Shown here in pieces: positions 25,649 through 34,601 of a DNA stretch of 64,000 bases. Position 1 is the first letter of the stretch. Each line of letters opens with the position of its first letter. The stretch lies in contig JAAYNL010000019.1 in NCBI GenBank assembly GCA_012520845.1, positions 62,001 through 126,000 on the forward strand. The letters run 5' to 3'. Both the position numbers and the translations under genes were made by a program. The notes below the pieces were generated by a model. The model saw nothing but the letters and a program-made list of their open reading frames with translations, was not told the origin of the DNA and made no database searches. The stretch comes from Thermoplasmatales archaeon. Lineage in GTDB: Archaea > Thermoplasmatota > Thermoplasmata > Methanomassiliicoccales > Methanomethylophilaceae.

Positions 25649-26670
25649 GGGTTTCAATCGTTTGTTTCTCGCCCAGGGGGGCGGAGACCATGGGCCGCAT
25701 AGCGGGGATGTTCGAAAGCGGGGGGCATGAGGTGGACACACTGTCGAAGGGTGCCTTCGCCCCGAAATCGAAAAGGGTGTCCCTGGGCAAATGGACCGAA
25801 AAAGCGTTCAGGGAATCCAGGGCGTTGGTTTTCGTCGGCGCCGCCGGCATCGCCGTCAGGCACGTCGCCCCCTTCGTCAAGGACAAAACCACCGATCCCG
25901 CCGTGATCGTGGTGGACGAACTGGGTCTTTATTCGATACCGATATTGTCGGGCCACCTGGGCGGCGCCAACGAAATCGCGAAGGACATCGCCGCCACCCT
26001 CGGTTCCGTCCCTGTCATAACAACCGCCTCCGACATCAACAACCTCCTGTCGCCGGACATGTTCGCCAAGAGGAACGGCCTGATCATCGGCAGCATGGTG
26101 GCGGCGAAGGACGTGGCTGGTGCGATCGTCTCCGGCAGGGAGGTTTGCTTCCGCTCGGACTATCCCACCAAGGGTGCCGTCCCGAAGGAACTGACCGTCT
26201 CCGATTCCGGCGACATCGGCATATGCGTTTCCGGCGCGGGCCTGAAACCGTTCAAAAGGACGCTCCTGTTGGCACCAAGGAACCTCGTCCTAGGCGTGGG
26301 ATGCAGGAGAGGCACCCCCCAAGACCGCCTTGCGGGTTTCCTCAAGGGATTCTCCAAAGAGGCCGGGTTCGACCGAAGGAGAATCGCCAAGGTCGTCAGC
26401 ATCGACCTCAAAAGCGACGAGGCCGGCCTGCTGGAATTCGCCGAGGGGCTCGGGGCCGGTACGCGATTCTTCACTTCCGACGAATTGGCCGCCGTGGCCG
26501 GCGATTTCGACGAGTCCGAATTCGTCAAAAAGACCACGGGGGTCGGCAACGTGTGCGAAAGGTCCGCCGTTGCCGCCGGCGGCGTGCTGGTCCACGGAAA
26601 GAAGGCGGGCGACGGCATCACCATGGCCGTGTCCGAAACCCCCTTTACCGTAAGTTTCGAGGTCGATTGA
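25645..26670 (+). CDS. cbiG: Cobalt-precorrin-5A hydrolase
   Basis: CbiG opens the lactone ring of cobalt-precorrin-5A and releases acetaldehyde. The 341-residue protein has the N-terminal part with ALVFVGAAGIAVRHVAPFVK, then ILSGHLGGANEIAKDIA, and the C-terminal part with LVLGVGCRRGTP. ATG at 25645 overlaps the cbiD stop by four bases. Next gene starts immediately after its stop. Confidence 0.94.
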   Translation: MRVSIVCFSPRGAETMGRIAGMFESGGHEVDTLSKGAFAPKSKRVSLGKWTEKAFRESRALVFVGAAGIAVRHVAPFVKDKTTDPAVIVVDELGLYSIPILSGHLGGANEIAKDIAATLGSVPVITTASDINNLLSPDMFAKRNGLIIGSMVAAKDVAGAIVSGREVCFRSDYPTKGAVPKELTVSDSGDIGICVSGAGLKPFKRTLLLAPRNLVLGVGCRRGTPQDRLAGFLKGFSKEAGFDRRRIAKVVSIDLKSDEAGLLEFAEGLGAGTRFFTSDELAAVAGDFDESEFVKKTTGVGNVCERSAVAAGGVLVHGKKAGDGITMAVSETPFTVSFEVD

Positions 26671-28650
26671 ATGGCAAAAAAGGTGTTGGTCTTCGCCGGG
26701 ACGGCCGACGGCAGGAAGGCCGCGGCAGAGCTGGTTTCCGCAGGGGCGGACGTGACGGTTTCCGTGGCAACCGAATACGGCTTGTCCACGCTCAAACTGC
26801 CCGGCGCAAGGGTAATCCACGGCGGGTTGGGCGGGCCGAAGGGCATATCCGATTATTTGATGAAAAACGGCATCGACGCCGTTTTGGACGCCACCCATCC
26901 CTACGCCAGAAAGATTTCCGCATCCATCGCCGAGGCCTGTTCCTCCTCCAAAGTGCCGATGGTCAGGATGCTGAGGGAGGCGGGGGACTGGGACGGGATG
27001 ACCGTCGTCCCCGACGTGCCTTCCGCCGTCGAATACCTGAAAGGCACCGAAGGCAACGTGTTGGTCACCACCGGCAGCAAGGAGCTCTCCGAATACGTCG
27101 CTTTGGAAAACTTCGCCGACAGGGTATACGCCCGGGTGCTCCCGTTGCCAGACGTCGTCTCCAAGTGCCTGGAACTCGGTTTCCGGGGAAAGAACCTGAT
27201 ATGCGCCCAAGGCCCGCACACCGAGGAAATGAACGCCGCGACCCTCGGCCAGGTATCCGCGAGATACCTAGTGACAAAGGATTCCGGCGCCGAGGGGGGT
27301 TTCCAGGAGAAAATCTCGGCGGCCGCCCGAATGGGTGCCGAAATCGTCCTGATAGCGAGGCCGCCGGAGGGGAGGGGTTTACCCTATGGTAAGGCGGTCA
27401 CGGAAATACTGAGCATACTGGGTCTTGAGGCCCGGCGGCCGTCGCGCCTGGTCCACGTCATCGGGATAGGGACCGGCGGAGACGGCATGACCCTGTCCGC
27501 CCTCGCTGCCTGCGAGGAATCGGATGTGCTCATCGGCGCCAAGAGAATGGTCGAGTCCGTCCCTGTCAAAGGGAAGTCGACTTTCACAGAATACAGGGCG
27601 GAAAAAGTCATAGAATACCTTCTCGAACATCCCGAATACGGGACGGCGGCCGTTCTTTTCTCCGGGGACATAGGTTTCCACAGCGGCGCCAAGAAACTGC
27701 TGGAATCCATCCCCGCCGATTGGGCCGTCGAAACCCATCCGGGGATAGCCTCGCCCGTGTACCTTTGCTCCAAACTCGGCATCCCGTGGGAAGACGCCAA
27801 ACTCGTCAGCGCCCATTGGAAGGATTGCAACGCGACCGGGGAAATCGCCGCAAACGGGAAAACATTCCTTCTGCTCGATGGCCACGCAGGTTTCGAAGGT
27901 TTGGCCTCGGATTTGAAAAAAATGAATCTGGGTCATGTGGTTCTGCACGTTGGCATCGACCTCGGCGGGCACGACGAGAGAATCGTCTCCGGGACGGCGT
28001 CCGACATGCCCGACGCCTCCGGGGGTTCCCTTTACTGCGCATTGGCATTGAACGACAAACCCAGGGCCGTAGTTTCCGCCGCGTCGATACCCGATGCCTC
28101 GTTCCAGAGGGGCGGGGCCCCGATGACGAAGGCCGAGGTGCGATCCATCTGCGTCGCCAAACTCGGCCTGTCCAGGGATTCCGTGGTTTACGACGTGGGC
28201 GCGGGGACGGGTTCCGTCTCGATCGAGATGGCGCTCGCCGCACTGTCCGGGAAGGTATACGCCTTCGAAAAGGATCCCGAATCCGCCAATCTGATTAGGG
28301 CGAACGCCGAAAGGTTCGCCCTTTCCAACGTCGAGGTCGTCGAGGGTTCGGCGCCAGAATCCTTTTCCGGCCTGCCCACGCCGACCCACGCGTTCGTCGG
28401 CGGGTCATCGGGCAATATGGGGGCGATAATGGATTCCCTCCTGGGCATGGACCCAGGGATGCCGATCGTCGTCACCGCCGTAACCCTGGAGACGATGGCC
28501 GAAACCCTCGCATACGTAAAATCCAAGGATCTGGCACATGAGGTTTCCCACATATCGGTGGCAAAAGCCAGAAAAGTCGGGGACTACTCCATGATGACAT
28601 GCTCCAACCCCATCTACGTCATATCGGTGAACTCAAAGGTCGGCGAATGA
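26671..28650 (+). CDS. Triple fusion: precorrin-6A reductase, C5/C15 methyltransferase and decarboxylating methyltransferase (CbiJ-CbiE-CbiT)
   Basis: A 659-residue protein joining three steps of corrin synthesis. Residues about 1-250 match CbiJ/CobK (VFAGTADGRKAA at the start, DATHPYARKIS near 72, TTGSKELSEY). Residues about 258-460 match CbiE (VIGIGTGGDGMTLSA, LFSGDIGFHSGAKKL, PGIASPVYLCSKLGIPWEDA). Residues about 480-655 match CbiT (PMTKAEVRSICVAKLGL, VYDVGAGTGSVSIEMA). The domain order follows the pathway order, allowing channelling. CbiET (CobL) fusions are common; a CbiJ domain in front is less so. Its end overlaps the convergent glyS by 18 bases. Confidence 0.93.
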   Translation: MAKKVLVFAGTADGRKAAAELVSAGADVTVSVATEYGLSTLKLPGARVIHGGLGGPKGISDYLMKNGIDAVLDATHPYARKISASIAEACSSSKVPMVRMLREAGDWDGMTVVPDVPSAVEYLKGTEGNVLVTTGSKELSEYVALENFADRVYARVLPLPDVVSKCLELGFRGKNLICAQGPHTEEMNAATLGQVSARYLVTKDSGAEGGFQEKISAAARMGAEIVLIARPPEGRGLPYGKAVTEILSILGLEARRPSRLVHVIGIGTGGDGMTLSALAACEESDVLIGAKRMVESVPVKGKSTFTEYRAEKVIEYLLEHPEYGTAAVLFSGDIGFHSGAKKLLESIPADWAVETHPGIASPVYLCSKLGIPWEDAKLVSAHWKDCNATGEIAANGKTFLLLDGHAGFEGLASDLKKMNLGHVVLHVGIDLGGHDERIVSGTASDMPDASGGSLYCALALNDKPRAVVSAASIPDASFQRGGAPMTKAEVRSICVAKLGLSRDSVVYDVGAGTGSVSIEMALAALSGKVYAFEKDPESANLIRANAERFALSNVEVVEGSAPESFSGLPTPTHAFVGGSSGNMGAIMDSLLGMDPGMPIVVTAVTLETMAETLAYVKSKDLAHEVSHISVAKARKVGDYSMMTCSNPIYVISVNSKVGE

Positions 28651-30339
28651 CAGTTCGCCGCAGACGAGCAGGTCTATGATTTCCGGAACGTCCTCGGCGG
28701 CCAGCCTTTTCTGTTCCTTGGTGTCCCTGTCCCTCACCGTGACGGTGCCGTCCTCAAGGGACTCGTAGTCGACGGTGACGCACCAGGGCGTACCGATCTC
28801 GTCCATGCGGGCGTACCTGCGGCCGATGGTACCGGACGCATCGTAATAGGACTCCACGCCGTATTCCCTGACCATCTCGTCGAGCTCCGTGGCGAAGTCA
28901 CCAAGGCCGTCCTTGTCCATCAGCGGGAACACGCCGACCTTCACCGGGGCGACGGAGGGTTTGAGGCGCAACACCGTGTAGCCGTCCTCGGGGTCCTTGT
29001 CGTAGGCGTGTTCCAATACGGAATAGAATATCCTGTCCAGGCCGTAGGACGGCTCGATGACGTGGGGGACGACCCTCTTGCCGGAAACCTTCTCGCGTAC
29101 CCGGACGATTTCGAAGTACTCGCCGCCCAGTTCGATCTCCTCGCCGTCGACGGCGACGCGGACGGTGCCGCCCTTCGCCGCGGAGGGGTCGAGGGCCTCT
29201 ATTGCCTCGGCGATCGCCTTCGCCCCGCCCTTGAACGCGGGTCCCAGGGCCTTGTGCTTCGCCCTGACCTTCTCCACGTCCATCTCCACGGGCTCGTCGA
29301 AGGGCTTGAAATGGGTGAGGTCCTGCCCGGAGAACTCCATGTGCCTGGAAAGGTCCCAGCAGCCGCGGTCCGCGACGCCGGTGACCTCCGTCCAACCGTA
29401 GGACAGCAGCGCCTCGGCGTCCCAGCAATCCATGGCGTAGTGGGCCATTTCGTCCTTCAGGTGCTGCCTGAACCTGATCCTGGCCGGGTCTATGCCGACG
29501 AACTCGAGCAGTTCCTTCGTGGCGTAAACGAAGTACGCCAGCACCTCGTTGATTATTATGCCGCGCTCCACGGCCTGGGCCACGGTCACGGTCACCTCCC
29601 TACCATCCTGGGGCACCAGGGTAATCTCCTCGTCGGCGACCTCGTGGAACCTTGGCCATGTCTTGTCCTCGGGGTCGACGAAGAGCTCGACCTCCATCAT
29701 GTTGAACTCCCTCATACGGATCATGCCCTGGCGCGGCGCGATCTCGTTCCTGTACCCGCGGCCGGTCTGTATGACGCCCAGCGGCATCTTCTCCCTGCCG
29801 TACCTGTACAGGTTGGGGTAGTTGACGAAAATCCCCTGGGCCGTCTCCGGCCTGAGGAAGCCGGGCCTGGAGGAACCCGGGCCTATGGTCGTCTTGAACA
29901 TCAGGTTGAAATCCTCCACCGGCCCCAGCTCGCCGCCGCATTCCGGGCACTTGACGCCGTTGGCGCGGAAGGATTCCTCCAACTCGGCGGGGGAAAGCAC
30001 GTCCGGGTTCTCGCAGTACCCGGAGACGAGGTGGTCCGCCCTGAAGGGCGAGTCGCAGGACCCGCAGTAGGTGATGTAGTCTGAGAACTGGTCGACGTGC
30101 CCGGAGGCCTTGAGGACCTCCCTGGGCGTGACGGTCTCGGAATCGATCTCGATGAAACCCTCCCTGCCCCTGTAAAGCAGCCTCCAGGCCTCGACTATGT
30201 TGTTCCTCATGGTTATGCCCAGGGGGCCGTAGTCGAACATGCCGGCGACGCCGCCGTACATCTCGAAGGAGGGCCAGATGTAGCCCCTCCTCCTGCAAAG
30301 GCCCAACAAATCGGCGGGATCGGGTTTCAATTCATTCAC
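28633..30339 (-). CDS. glyS: Glycyl-tRNA synthetase (alpha2 class II type)
   Basis: Class II synthetase of 568 residues charging tRNA-Gly, of the dimeric archaeal/eukaryal type. Motifs: FEMYGGVAGMFDYGPLG near the N-terminus, the cysteine pairs CGSC and CPEC of a zinc site, SRPGFLRPETAQGIFVNYPN for class II motif 2, and VIEPSYGLDRIFYSVL for motif 3. A C-terminal anticodon-binding domain follows. Its start overlaps the stop of the upstream CBS gene by eight bases. Confidence 0.96.
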   Translation of the reverse strand: MNELKPDPADLLGLCRRRGYIWPSFEMYGGVAGMFDYGPLGITMRNNIVEAWRLLYRGREGFIEIDSETVTPREVLKASGHVDQFSDYITYCGSCDSPFRADHLVSGYCENPDVLSPAELEESFRANGVKCPECGGELGPVEDFNLMFKTTIGPGSSRPGFLRPETAQGIFVNYPNLYRYGREKMPLGVIQTGRGYRNEIAPRQGMIRMREFNMMEVELFVDPEDKTWPRFHEVADEEITLVPQDGREVTVTVAQAVERGIIINEVLAYFVYATKELLEFVGIDPARIRFRQHLKDEMAHYAMDCWDAEALLSYGWTEVTGVADRGCWDLSRHMEFSGQDLTHFKPFDEPVEMDVEKVRAKHKALGPAFKGGAKAIAEAIEALDPSAAKGGTVRVAVDGEEIELGGEYFEIVRVREKVSGKRVVPHVIEPSYGLDRIFYSVLEHAYDKDPEDGYTVLRLKPSVAPVKVGVFPLMDKDGLGDFATELDEMVREYGVESYYDASGTIGRRYARMDEIGTPWCVTVDYESLEDGTVTVRDRDTKEQKRLAAEDVPEIIDLLVCGELSFADL

Positions 30340-31174
30340 CGAGCAGCGCGAGGAGGACGTCCACGTCGTATATCATGCCGATCAGTTCGTCCCTGTTCCC
30401 GTGGACGGGTATCTGGCCGAAGTCCTTTTCCTTCATGATTTTGGCCACGTCGGACAGGGATGCCTTCTTGAAGACCGACAAGGGGTCCTCGACCATCGAG
30501 TCCCTGACTATGTGTTCCTCCGGGATGTGTTCCTGGGTCGCGACGTAGAACAGGGGTATCACGTTGCGGTAACCGGCGTAGTTGACCATGGTCTCGTCCA
30601 TGCCCATGCGCCTGAGGTCCGCCTCGCTGGGGGACTGGTCCACGAACAGGTCCCTGTCAGTCAGGATGCCGACGAGCTTGCCGCGGGCGTCGAGGACGGG
30701 CATGGCCGCTACGTCGCTGATGCGCATGGCCGCGATGGTGTAGGAAAGCGGCTCTTCCTCGTAGGCGGTGACGCACTTGATCCTGATCGCCTCCTCGGCC
30801 GTCATTTTGGTTTTCATCGCCGCCACCGCGTCCAGAAGGTCGGTGGGGGTGACTATCCCCACCAGGCTGCCGTCGTCGACGACGGGAAGCCTGTGTATCC
30901 TCCTGTCGACGAATATCCTTGCCGCGTCCCTGATGTCCGCGTCCGGGGATATCGTGATTATGTCCTTCTTCATGACGAGGGACAGCTGCTCCTCCTCGAA
31001 TTTCTTGAACACGTCCCTCCTGGAGACTATGCCCATGAGCCTGCCCGTCTCGGCGTGCACGACCGGCAACCCGGTCAGTTTGTTCTTCACCATCACGTTG
31101 ATGGCATCGCTGCTCTTGCCCGGCACCTCCACGACAATGGGGGCGCTCGTCATTATGTCCGCGACCGTTTTCAT
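30332..31174 (-). CDS. Four-CBS-domain protein
   Basis: A 280-residue soluble protein made only of CBS modules, at about residues 5-60, 65-120, 130-185 and 220-278. Motifs such as LPVVHAETGRLMGIVSRRDV and LPVVDDGSLVGIVTPTDLL are plain. Such proteins bind adenine nucleotides or SAM and regulate partners. ATG at 31174 overlaps the Usp stop (ATGA) with GGAGG about 13 bases and AAAGGAA immediately upstream. Located between usp and glyS in one tightly packed unit. Confidence 0.87.
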   Translation of the reverse strand: MKTVADIMTSAPIVVEVPGKSSDAINVMVKNKLTGLPVVHAETGRLMGIVSRRDVFKKFEEEQLSLVMKKDIITISPDADIRDAARIFVDRRIHRLPVVDDGSLVGIVTPTDLLDAVAAMKTKMTAEEAIRIKCVTAYEEEPLSYTIAAMRISDVAAMPVLDARGKLVGILTDRDLFVDQSPSEADLRRMGMDETMVNYAGYRNVIPLFYVATQEHIPEEHIVRDSMVEDPLSVFKKASLSDVAKIMKEKDFGQIPVHGNRDELIGMIYDVDVLLALLGE

Positions 31175-31614
31175 TTCCTTTCGACCTCCGGGGGCCTGAC
31201 GACCATCACCGGGCATTTGGAATACCTTACAACCTTCTCGGCGACGCTTCCCATCATGAGTTTGGAGAAACCCGTCCTCCCGAGGGAGCCCATCACTATC
31301 ACATCGTGCTCCGAGGATTCCTCGACTATTACCTTGACCGGCGAACCCTCCACGATTTTGGTATCCACCTCGATGCCCGCCCCCTTGGCAACCTCCTCGA
31401 CGTAGCCGACAGCGTTCTTGCCCTCCTTCTCAAGAACCGAGTAGACGTTCATGACGGCGGAGTCCAGGGGCATGTTGACGAAGACGGTGTGATCGAGGAC
31501 GTACAGCGCGGTGATTTTGGCGCCGAAGCACTTGGCCATCTCCACCGCCGCGTTGGTCGCATGTTTTATGAATTCGCTCCCGTCCGTGGGCACTAGTATC
31601 CTTTTGAATGCCAT
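31171..31614 (-). CDS. Universal stress protein family (UspA)
   Basis: A 147-residue single Usp domain. The N-terminal ILVPTDGSE motif and the C-terminal ATP-binding loop MGSLGRTGFSKLMMGSVAEK are typical, the latter fitting G-2x-G-9x-G-S. Likely an ATP-binding stress or energy regulator in the cytoplasm. It lies two bases after the amidohydrolase gene and overlaps the CBS gene downstream, so the CBS and Usp proteins are co-translated and may act together. Confidence 0.93.
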   Translation of the reverse strand: MAFKRILVPTDGSEFIKHATNAAVEMAKCFGAKITALYVLDHTVFVNMPLDSAVMNVYSVLEKEGKNAVGYVEEVAKGAGIEVDTKIVEGSPVKVIVEESSEHDVIVMGSLGRTGFSKLMMGSVAEKVVRYSKCPVMVVRPPEVERK

Positions 31615-31615
31615 C

Positions 31616-32650
31616 TCATCCCGTCCCCCTTATCCTTATCCTGTCCTTTCCTCGCATCGCGTCCAATGGCAGGGTCCCCTTTCCCGAAGGGAACACCGTG
31701 AAATCGGCCTTATCCCCGATTCGGCCGCCAATCTTCCTTTTGTCATATAATATCTTCTTCCATCCCTCGAATGCCACTGCCAGGGATTCCGACGGGTCCC
31801 GGCCCTGTTTGGCCAGCAGGGCGGCCAATGCGGAAACCTCCCCCCGGAGCGATCCGTCGGACAGCATGGCGTTGTCCGTGCCCAAGGCGACGTGCGCCCC
31901 CTCGGAGAGCATGTCCGCGACGGGGGGTTCCAAACCGAAGTACGCGTTGGATCTCGGGCACACGACTATCGGCACACCCGCGTCGGCACATCTCGCTATG
32001 TCCCCCTTCGTGGCGGAGGACATGTGCACCACGAAATCCGGTTCCAGGGACAGCGCCGCCTCCACGTCTTCCCTGACGGCCTCCGACAGGTGCAGGGCGA
32101 ACGCCTTCCCGCGGCGGCGGCACTCGTCCGAGAGGGTCTCGGCGTACGGGTACGGGACGTCGCCAAGGCCCGACAGGCCGATGCCGTCGGCGACATCCAA
32201 CAGACGGGATACCTCCTCGCCGTCGAAATCGGACGATCTGGGTCTTCCCAATGCGATTGCCCCTGGAACGGTCTTTTTGAGGGTTTCGCACCCTTCCGCG
32301 CCACCTTCCCTGAAATCCACCGCCGCCGAAAAACCCGATTCTTGCATGTCCGCCCAATAAGCGGCCATACGGGCCGCCTGGACCCCGGGGTCGACCGTGG
32401 ACAGATACCAGTGTTTCAAGCCGTCCGGCGGTGCTACCAACCCCTCCAAGGTGTGCTTCCCCCCGGGATCGAACCCGGCGTCCCCCAAGTGGGTGTGGCA
32501 GTTCACGACCCCGGGGGCGATGAACCCCGTTGCGACGGGTTCGGAGGGGGGTCGGCCCTCGCCCCTTTCCACAATGATCCCGCCGGACACGCCCACGTAC
32601 CCCTCGATGGGCCCATCTGGGGTCCAAAGAATCCCGGCGTAGCATTCCAT
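31616..32650 (-). CDS. Amidohydrolase-family protein (chlorohydrolase/deaminase-like)
   Basis: A 344-residue metal-dependent hydrolase. It has the metal-binding motif GVVNCHTHLGD, a later histidine in AFALHLSE, HMSSA near residue 210 and the aspartate motif LGTDNAMLSD. The TIM barrel and flanking beta segments (N-terminal VGVSGGIIVERGEG, C-terminal KADFTVF) fit the aminohydrolase superfamily. About 100 residues shorter than SAH/guanine deaminases; the substrate is not assigned. Followed closely by usp. Confidence 0.78.
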   Translation of the reverse strand: MECYAGILWTPDGPIEGYVGVSGGIIVERGEGRPPSEPVATGFIAPGVVNCHTHLGDAGFDPGGKHTLEGLVAPPDGLKHWYLSTVDPGVQAARMAAYWADMQESGFSAAVDFREGGAEGCETLKKTVPGAIALGRPRSSDFDGEEVSRLLDVADGIGLSGLGDVPYPYAETLSDECRRRGKAFALHLSEAVREDVEAALSLEPDFVVHMSSATKGDIARCADAGVPIVVCPRSNAYFGLEPPVADMLSEGAHVALGTDNAMLSDGSLRGEVSALAALLAKQGRDPSESLAVAFEGWKKILYDKRKIGGRIGDKADFTVFPSGKGTLPLDAMRGKDRIRIRGTG

Positions 32651-32785
32651 GGCACCCCATCGCCGACGTCGTATTTATCGTGGCCATCCCGGCGCGGCGC
32701 GATTTTCGGATGCTGGATGAATCAGGAATCCCTTATCGAAAATGTTCAAATACGCAGCAATCCTTGACTAGGTGAGGTAACCAAA

Positions 32786-32953
32786 ATGGCACCCAAAGTA
32801 ATCGCTGAGGAGTGCGTCGGTTGCGGCGCCTGCGCGGACGTATGTCCCGAGAACGCCATAACCGTGGACGACATCGCCATCGTCGACGCGGACGCCTGCG
32901 TCGACTGCGGCGCATGCATCGACGAGTGCCCCGCCAGCGCCATGGTAGAGTGA
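32786..32953 (+). CDS. Two-cluster [4Fe-4S] ferredoxin, 55 residues
   Basis: A complete small gene: ATG at 32786, GGTGAGGT eight bases before, TGA at 32951. It contains two CxxCxxCxxxCP motifs (CVGCGACADVCP and CVDCGACIDECP), the pattern of clostridial-type ferredoxins carrying two [4Fe-4S] clusters. Soluble electron carrier. It faces the flavoprotein reductase 32993-33931 tail to tail, a likely redox partner. Confidence 0.93.
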   Translation: MAPKVIAEECVGCGACADVCPENAITVDDIAIVDADACVDCGACIDECPASAMVE

Positions 32954-32975
32954 TTCCCCAGGGAATCGAAAAAAA
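32952..32975. terminator. Bidirectional terminator-like element
   Basis: GATTCCC and GGGAATC form a 7-bp hairpin at the ferredoxin stop. The next seven bases (32969-32975) are all A, which on the minus strand gives the T run expected just after the end of the reductase gene. Confidence 0.5.
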
Positions 32976-32992
32976 CCCCTTAACAACCTTTC

Positions 32993-33931
32993 TCAAGCCC
33001 AATAGGGCTTTTTCGCGAATTTGTAAGCGGACACCACGGCCGTCGCCGCCTCGCCGCACCCGGTTATGATCTGTTTGTATTTGCCGGGGTAATCTATCAC
33101 ATCGCCGCAGGCGAAGATGCCGGGGCGGGAGGTCTGCATGTCGGGATCGATCTTGACGAGTCCGTTCTCGGTGAGTTCCAGGTTCCAGTTCTTGAGTTCC
33201 TCCAAATCGGAGGAGATGCCGATGTTAATCACCACGAGGTCGGCCCTCTCGACGACTTCCCCCTTTCCCTTGACCTCCAGGGTGACGGATTCGACGCGGT
33301 CCTTGCCGTTGACGCTTTTGAGCTCGGCATCCATGATTTTCCTGACCCTGCTCATCTCCAGCTCGCGGACGTTGCTCTCGTCCGCCCTGAAGGTGTCCCG
33401 CCGATGGACGATGGTCGTATCCGTGACCGTCCCGGCGACCAGGGCCATGTCTATGGCGCTGTTGCCACCGCCGAACATGACGACTTTCTTGCCGACCAGC
33501 TCCTCCTTGACCGGCAGGATGTAGGTGAGGCCGCGCCCCTCGAACTCGTCCTCGCCGGGGACCTCCATCCTGCGGGGTTTGAACATGCCCATGCCTATGG
33601 CCACCACCACGGACAGCGCCTTATGGACGCCTTTCTCGGTGACCACCTCGAAACATTTGTCGCCGTCGTTGATTTCCGTGACCTTCTCGTTCTCCAGGAT
33701 ACGGCACCCGAGGGATTCCGCCTGGGCGTGGAGCTTGTCGGAAAGCTTACGGGCCTGAATCCTCTCGAACCCCGGGTAGTTGTGTATCCCCTTTTCCGGA
33801 TAGAGGCTGACGAGCTGCCCGCCGGCGGACCCCGCGTCGAGGATGAGTGTGTCCATCAATTTCGATCTGGCGTAGATTCCCGCGGTCAACCCAGCCGGAC
33901 CGGCGCCTACGATTATGATGTCATGGACCAT
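32993..33931 (-). CDS. Thioredoxin-reductase-fold flavoprotein, probably ferredoxin-NADP reductase type
   Basis: A 312-residue FAD/NAD(P) protein. FAD loop IVGAGPAGLTAGIYA at the start, NAD(P) loop VVMFGGGNSAIDMAL near residue 160, and the late FACGDVIDYPGKYKQI flavin motif. The redox CxxC of thioredoxin reductases is missing, which points to the TrxR-like ferredoxin-NAD(P) reductase class. The convergent neighbour is a 2[4Fe-4S] ferredoxin, supporting that reading. Cytoplasmic dimer expected. Confidence 0.85.
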   Translation of the reverse strand: MVHDIIIVGAGPAGLTAGIYARSKLMDTLILDAGSAGGQLVSLYPEKGIHNYPGFERIQARKLSDKLHAQAESLGCRILENEKVTEINDGDKCFEVVTEKGVHKALSVVVAIGMGMFKPRRMEVPGEDEFEGRGLTYILPVKEELVGKKVVMFGGGNSAIDMALVAGTVTDTTIVHRRDTFRADESNVRELEMSRVRKIMDAELKSVNGKDRVESVTLEVKGKGEVVERADLVVINIGISSDLEELKNWNLELTENGLVKIDPDMQTSRPGIFACGDVIDYPGKYKQIITGCGEAATAVVSAYKFAKKPYWA

Positions 33932-34052
33932 CCGGAATGTATCTGGATTTTCCTATAAAGTGTTGTCCATGTCTCGCGTCCACGGCGCCGGCCACGGGCC
34001 GCCCTACCAGCCCTTAAATAAAGCCCGGGCGATTCCCACGGGAGGCGATACG

Positions 34053-34400
34053 ATGGACAAGGGAGAATACACGGACCAGCTGCTGAACGTCATCCTGGAC
34101 GAAATCGACGACATCATCCTGCTTCACGATTGCGAGCACAGGATCGTATGGATGAACAGGTCCGGTCTTGACGCGTTCAAGGTCCGCCTGGACGGCGTCA
34201 TGGGGAAAAGCTGTTACACGCTTTTCGGGAGGAGTACCTGCTGCCAGGACTGCGAGTCCACGCTTACCGTGGGCAGCAAGAGGAGGATGACCAAGACCAT
34301 CCCCGGCACGGACGACACGTACATGTGCAAATCCACCCCGCTCATTTCGGATGGCGAGGTAAAACTCGTCGTCCAGCACCTCTCCCGCGTCAAGGAATGA
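34053..34400 (+). CDS. Single PAS-domain protein with cysteine cluster
   Basis: A 115-residue protein consisting of one PAS fold (HRIVWMNRSGLDAFKV near residue 30, GKSCYTLFGRST, then the C-terminal TPLISDGEVKLVVQHLSRV strand). Cysteines at about residues 54, 62, 63 and 66 form a C-x7-CCxxC cluster that could bind metal or sense redox state. No output domain, so it must act through a partner. ATG at 34053 chosen for the GGAGGCG five bases before it. Stand-alone gene with the small membrane protein downstream. Confidence 0.75.
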   Translation: MDKGEYTDQLLNVILDEIDDIILLHDCEHRIVWMNRSGLDAFKVRLDGVMGKSCYTLFGRSTCCQDCESTLTVGSKRRMTKTIPGTDDTYMCKSTPLISDGEVKLVVQHLSRVKE

Positions 34401-34418
34401 CCGCGGGCGCGCGCCAAC

Positions 34419-34427
34419 ATAAATATA
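34419..34427 (+). promoter_or_regulatory. TATA box of small membrane protein gene
   Basis: ATAAATATA, centred 27 bases before the ATG at 34450, which places the transcription start at or next to the start codon. Confidence 0.6.
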
Positions 34428-34449
34428 CGGAATGGGGGATAACTGGGGC

Positions 34450-34545
34450 ATGGACCTTTCGGGATTCTACGCAGTGATCGTGGCCAGCGTCGTGTACGCC
34501 GCCGCCCTCCTAGTTTACAACAAGTTCGCCAAGGCCGAGGCCTGA
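34450..34545 (+). CDS. Tiny single-pass membrane protein, 31 residues
   Basis: A short reading frame with a strong promoter (TATA at 34419-34427). The product begins MDLSGFYAVIVASVVYAAAL and ends with a short charged tail containing two lysines and one glutamate. Nearly all of it is one hydrophobic helix, so an inner-membrane peptide with cytoplasmic C-terminus is likely. Function unknown. It would be missed by gene finders with a 90-base or longer cut-off. Confidence 0.6.
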   Translation: MDLSGFYAVIVASVVYAAALLVYNKFAKAEA

Positions 34546-34601
34546 ACCCCCCGTCGCACAATCACCCTGAAATACGCGTGCGGGGATACCCGGGCGATAC
34601 C

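Noticed and set aside
32993-33931. Thioredoxin reductase
   Set aside because: Fold fits but the redox CxxC is absent; the ferredoxin-NADP reductase type is the better call.
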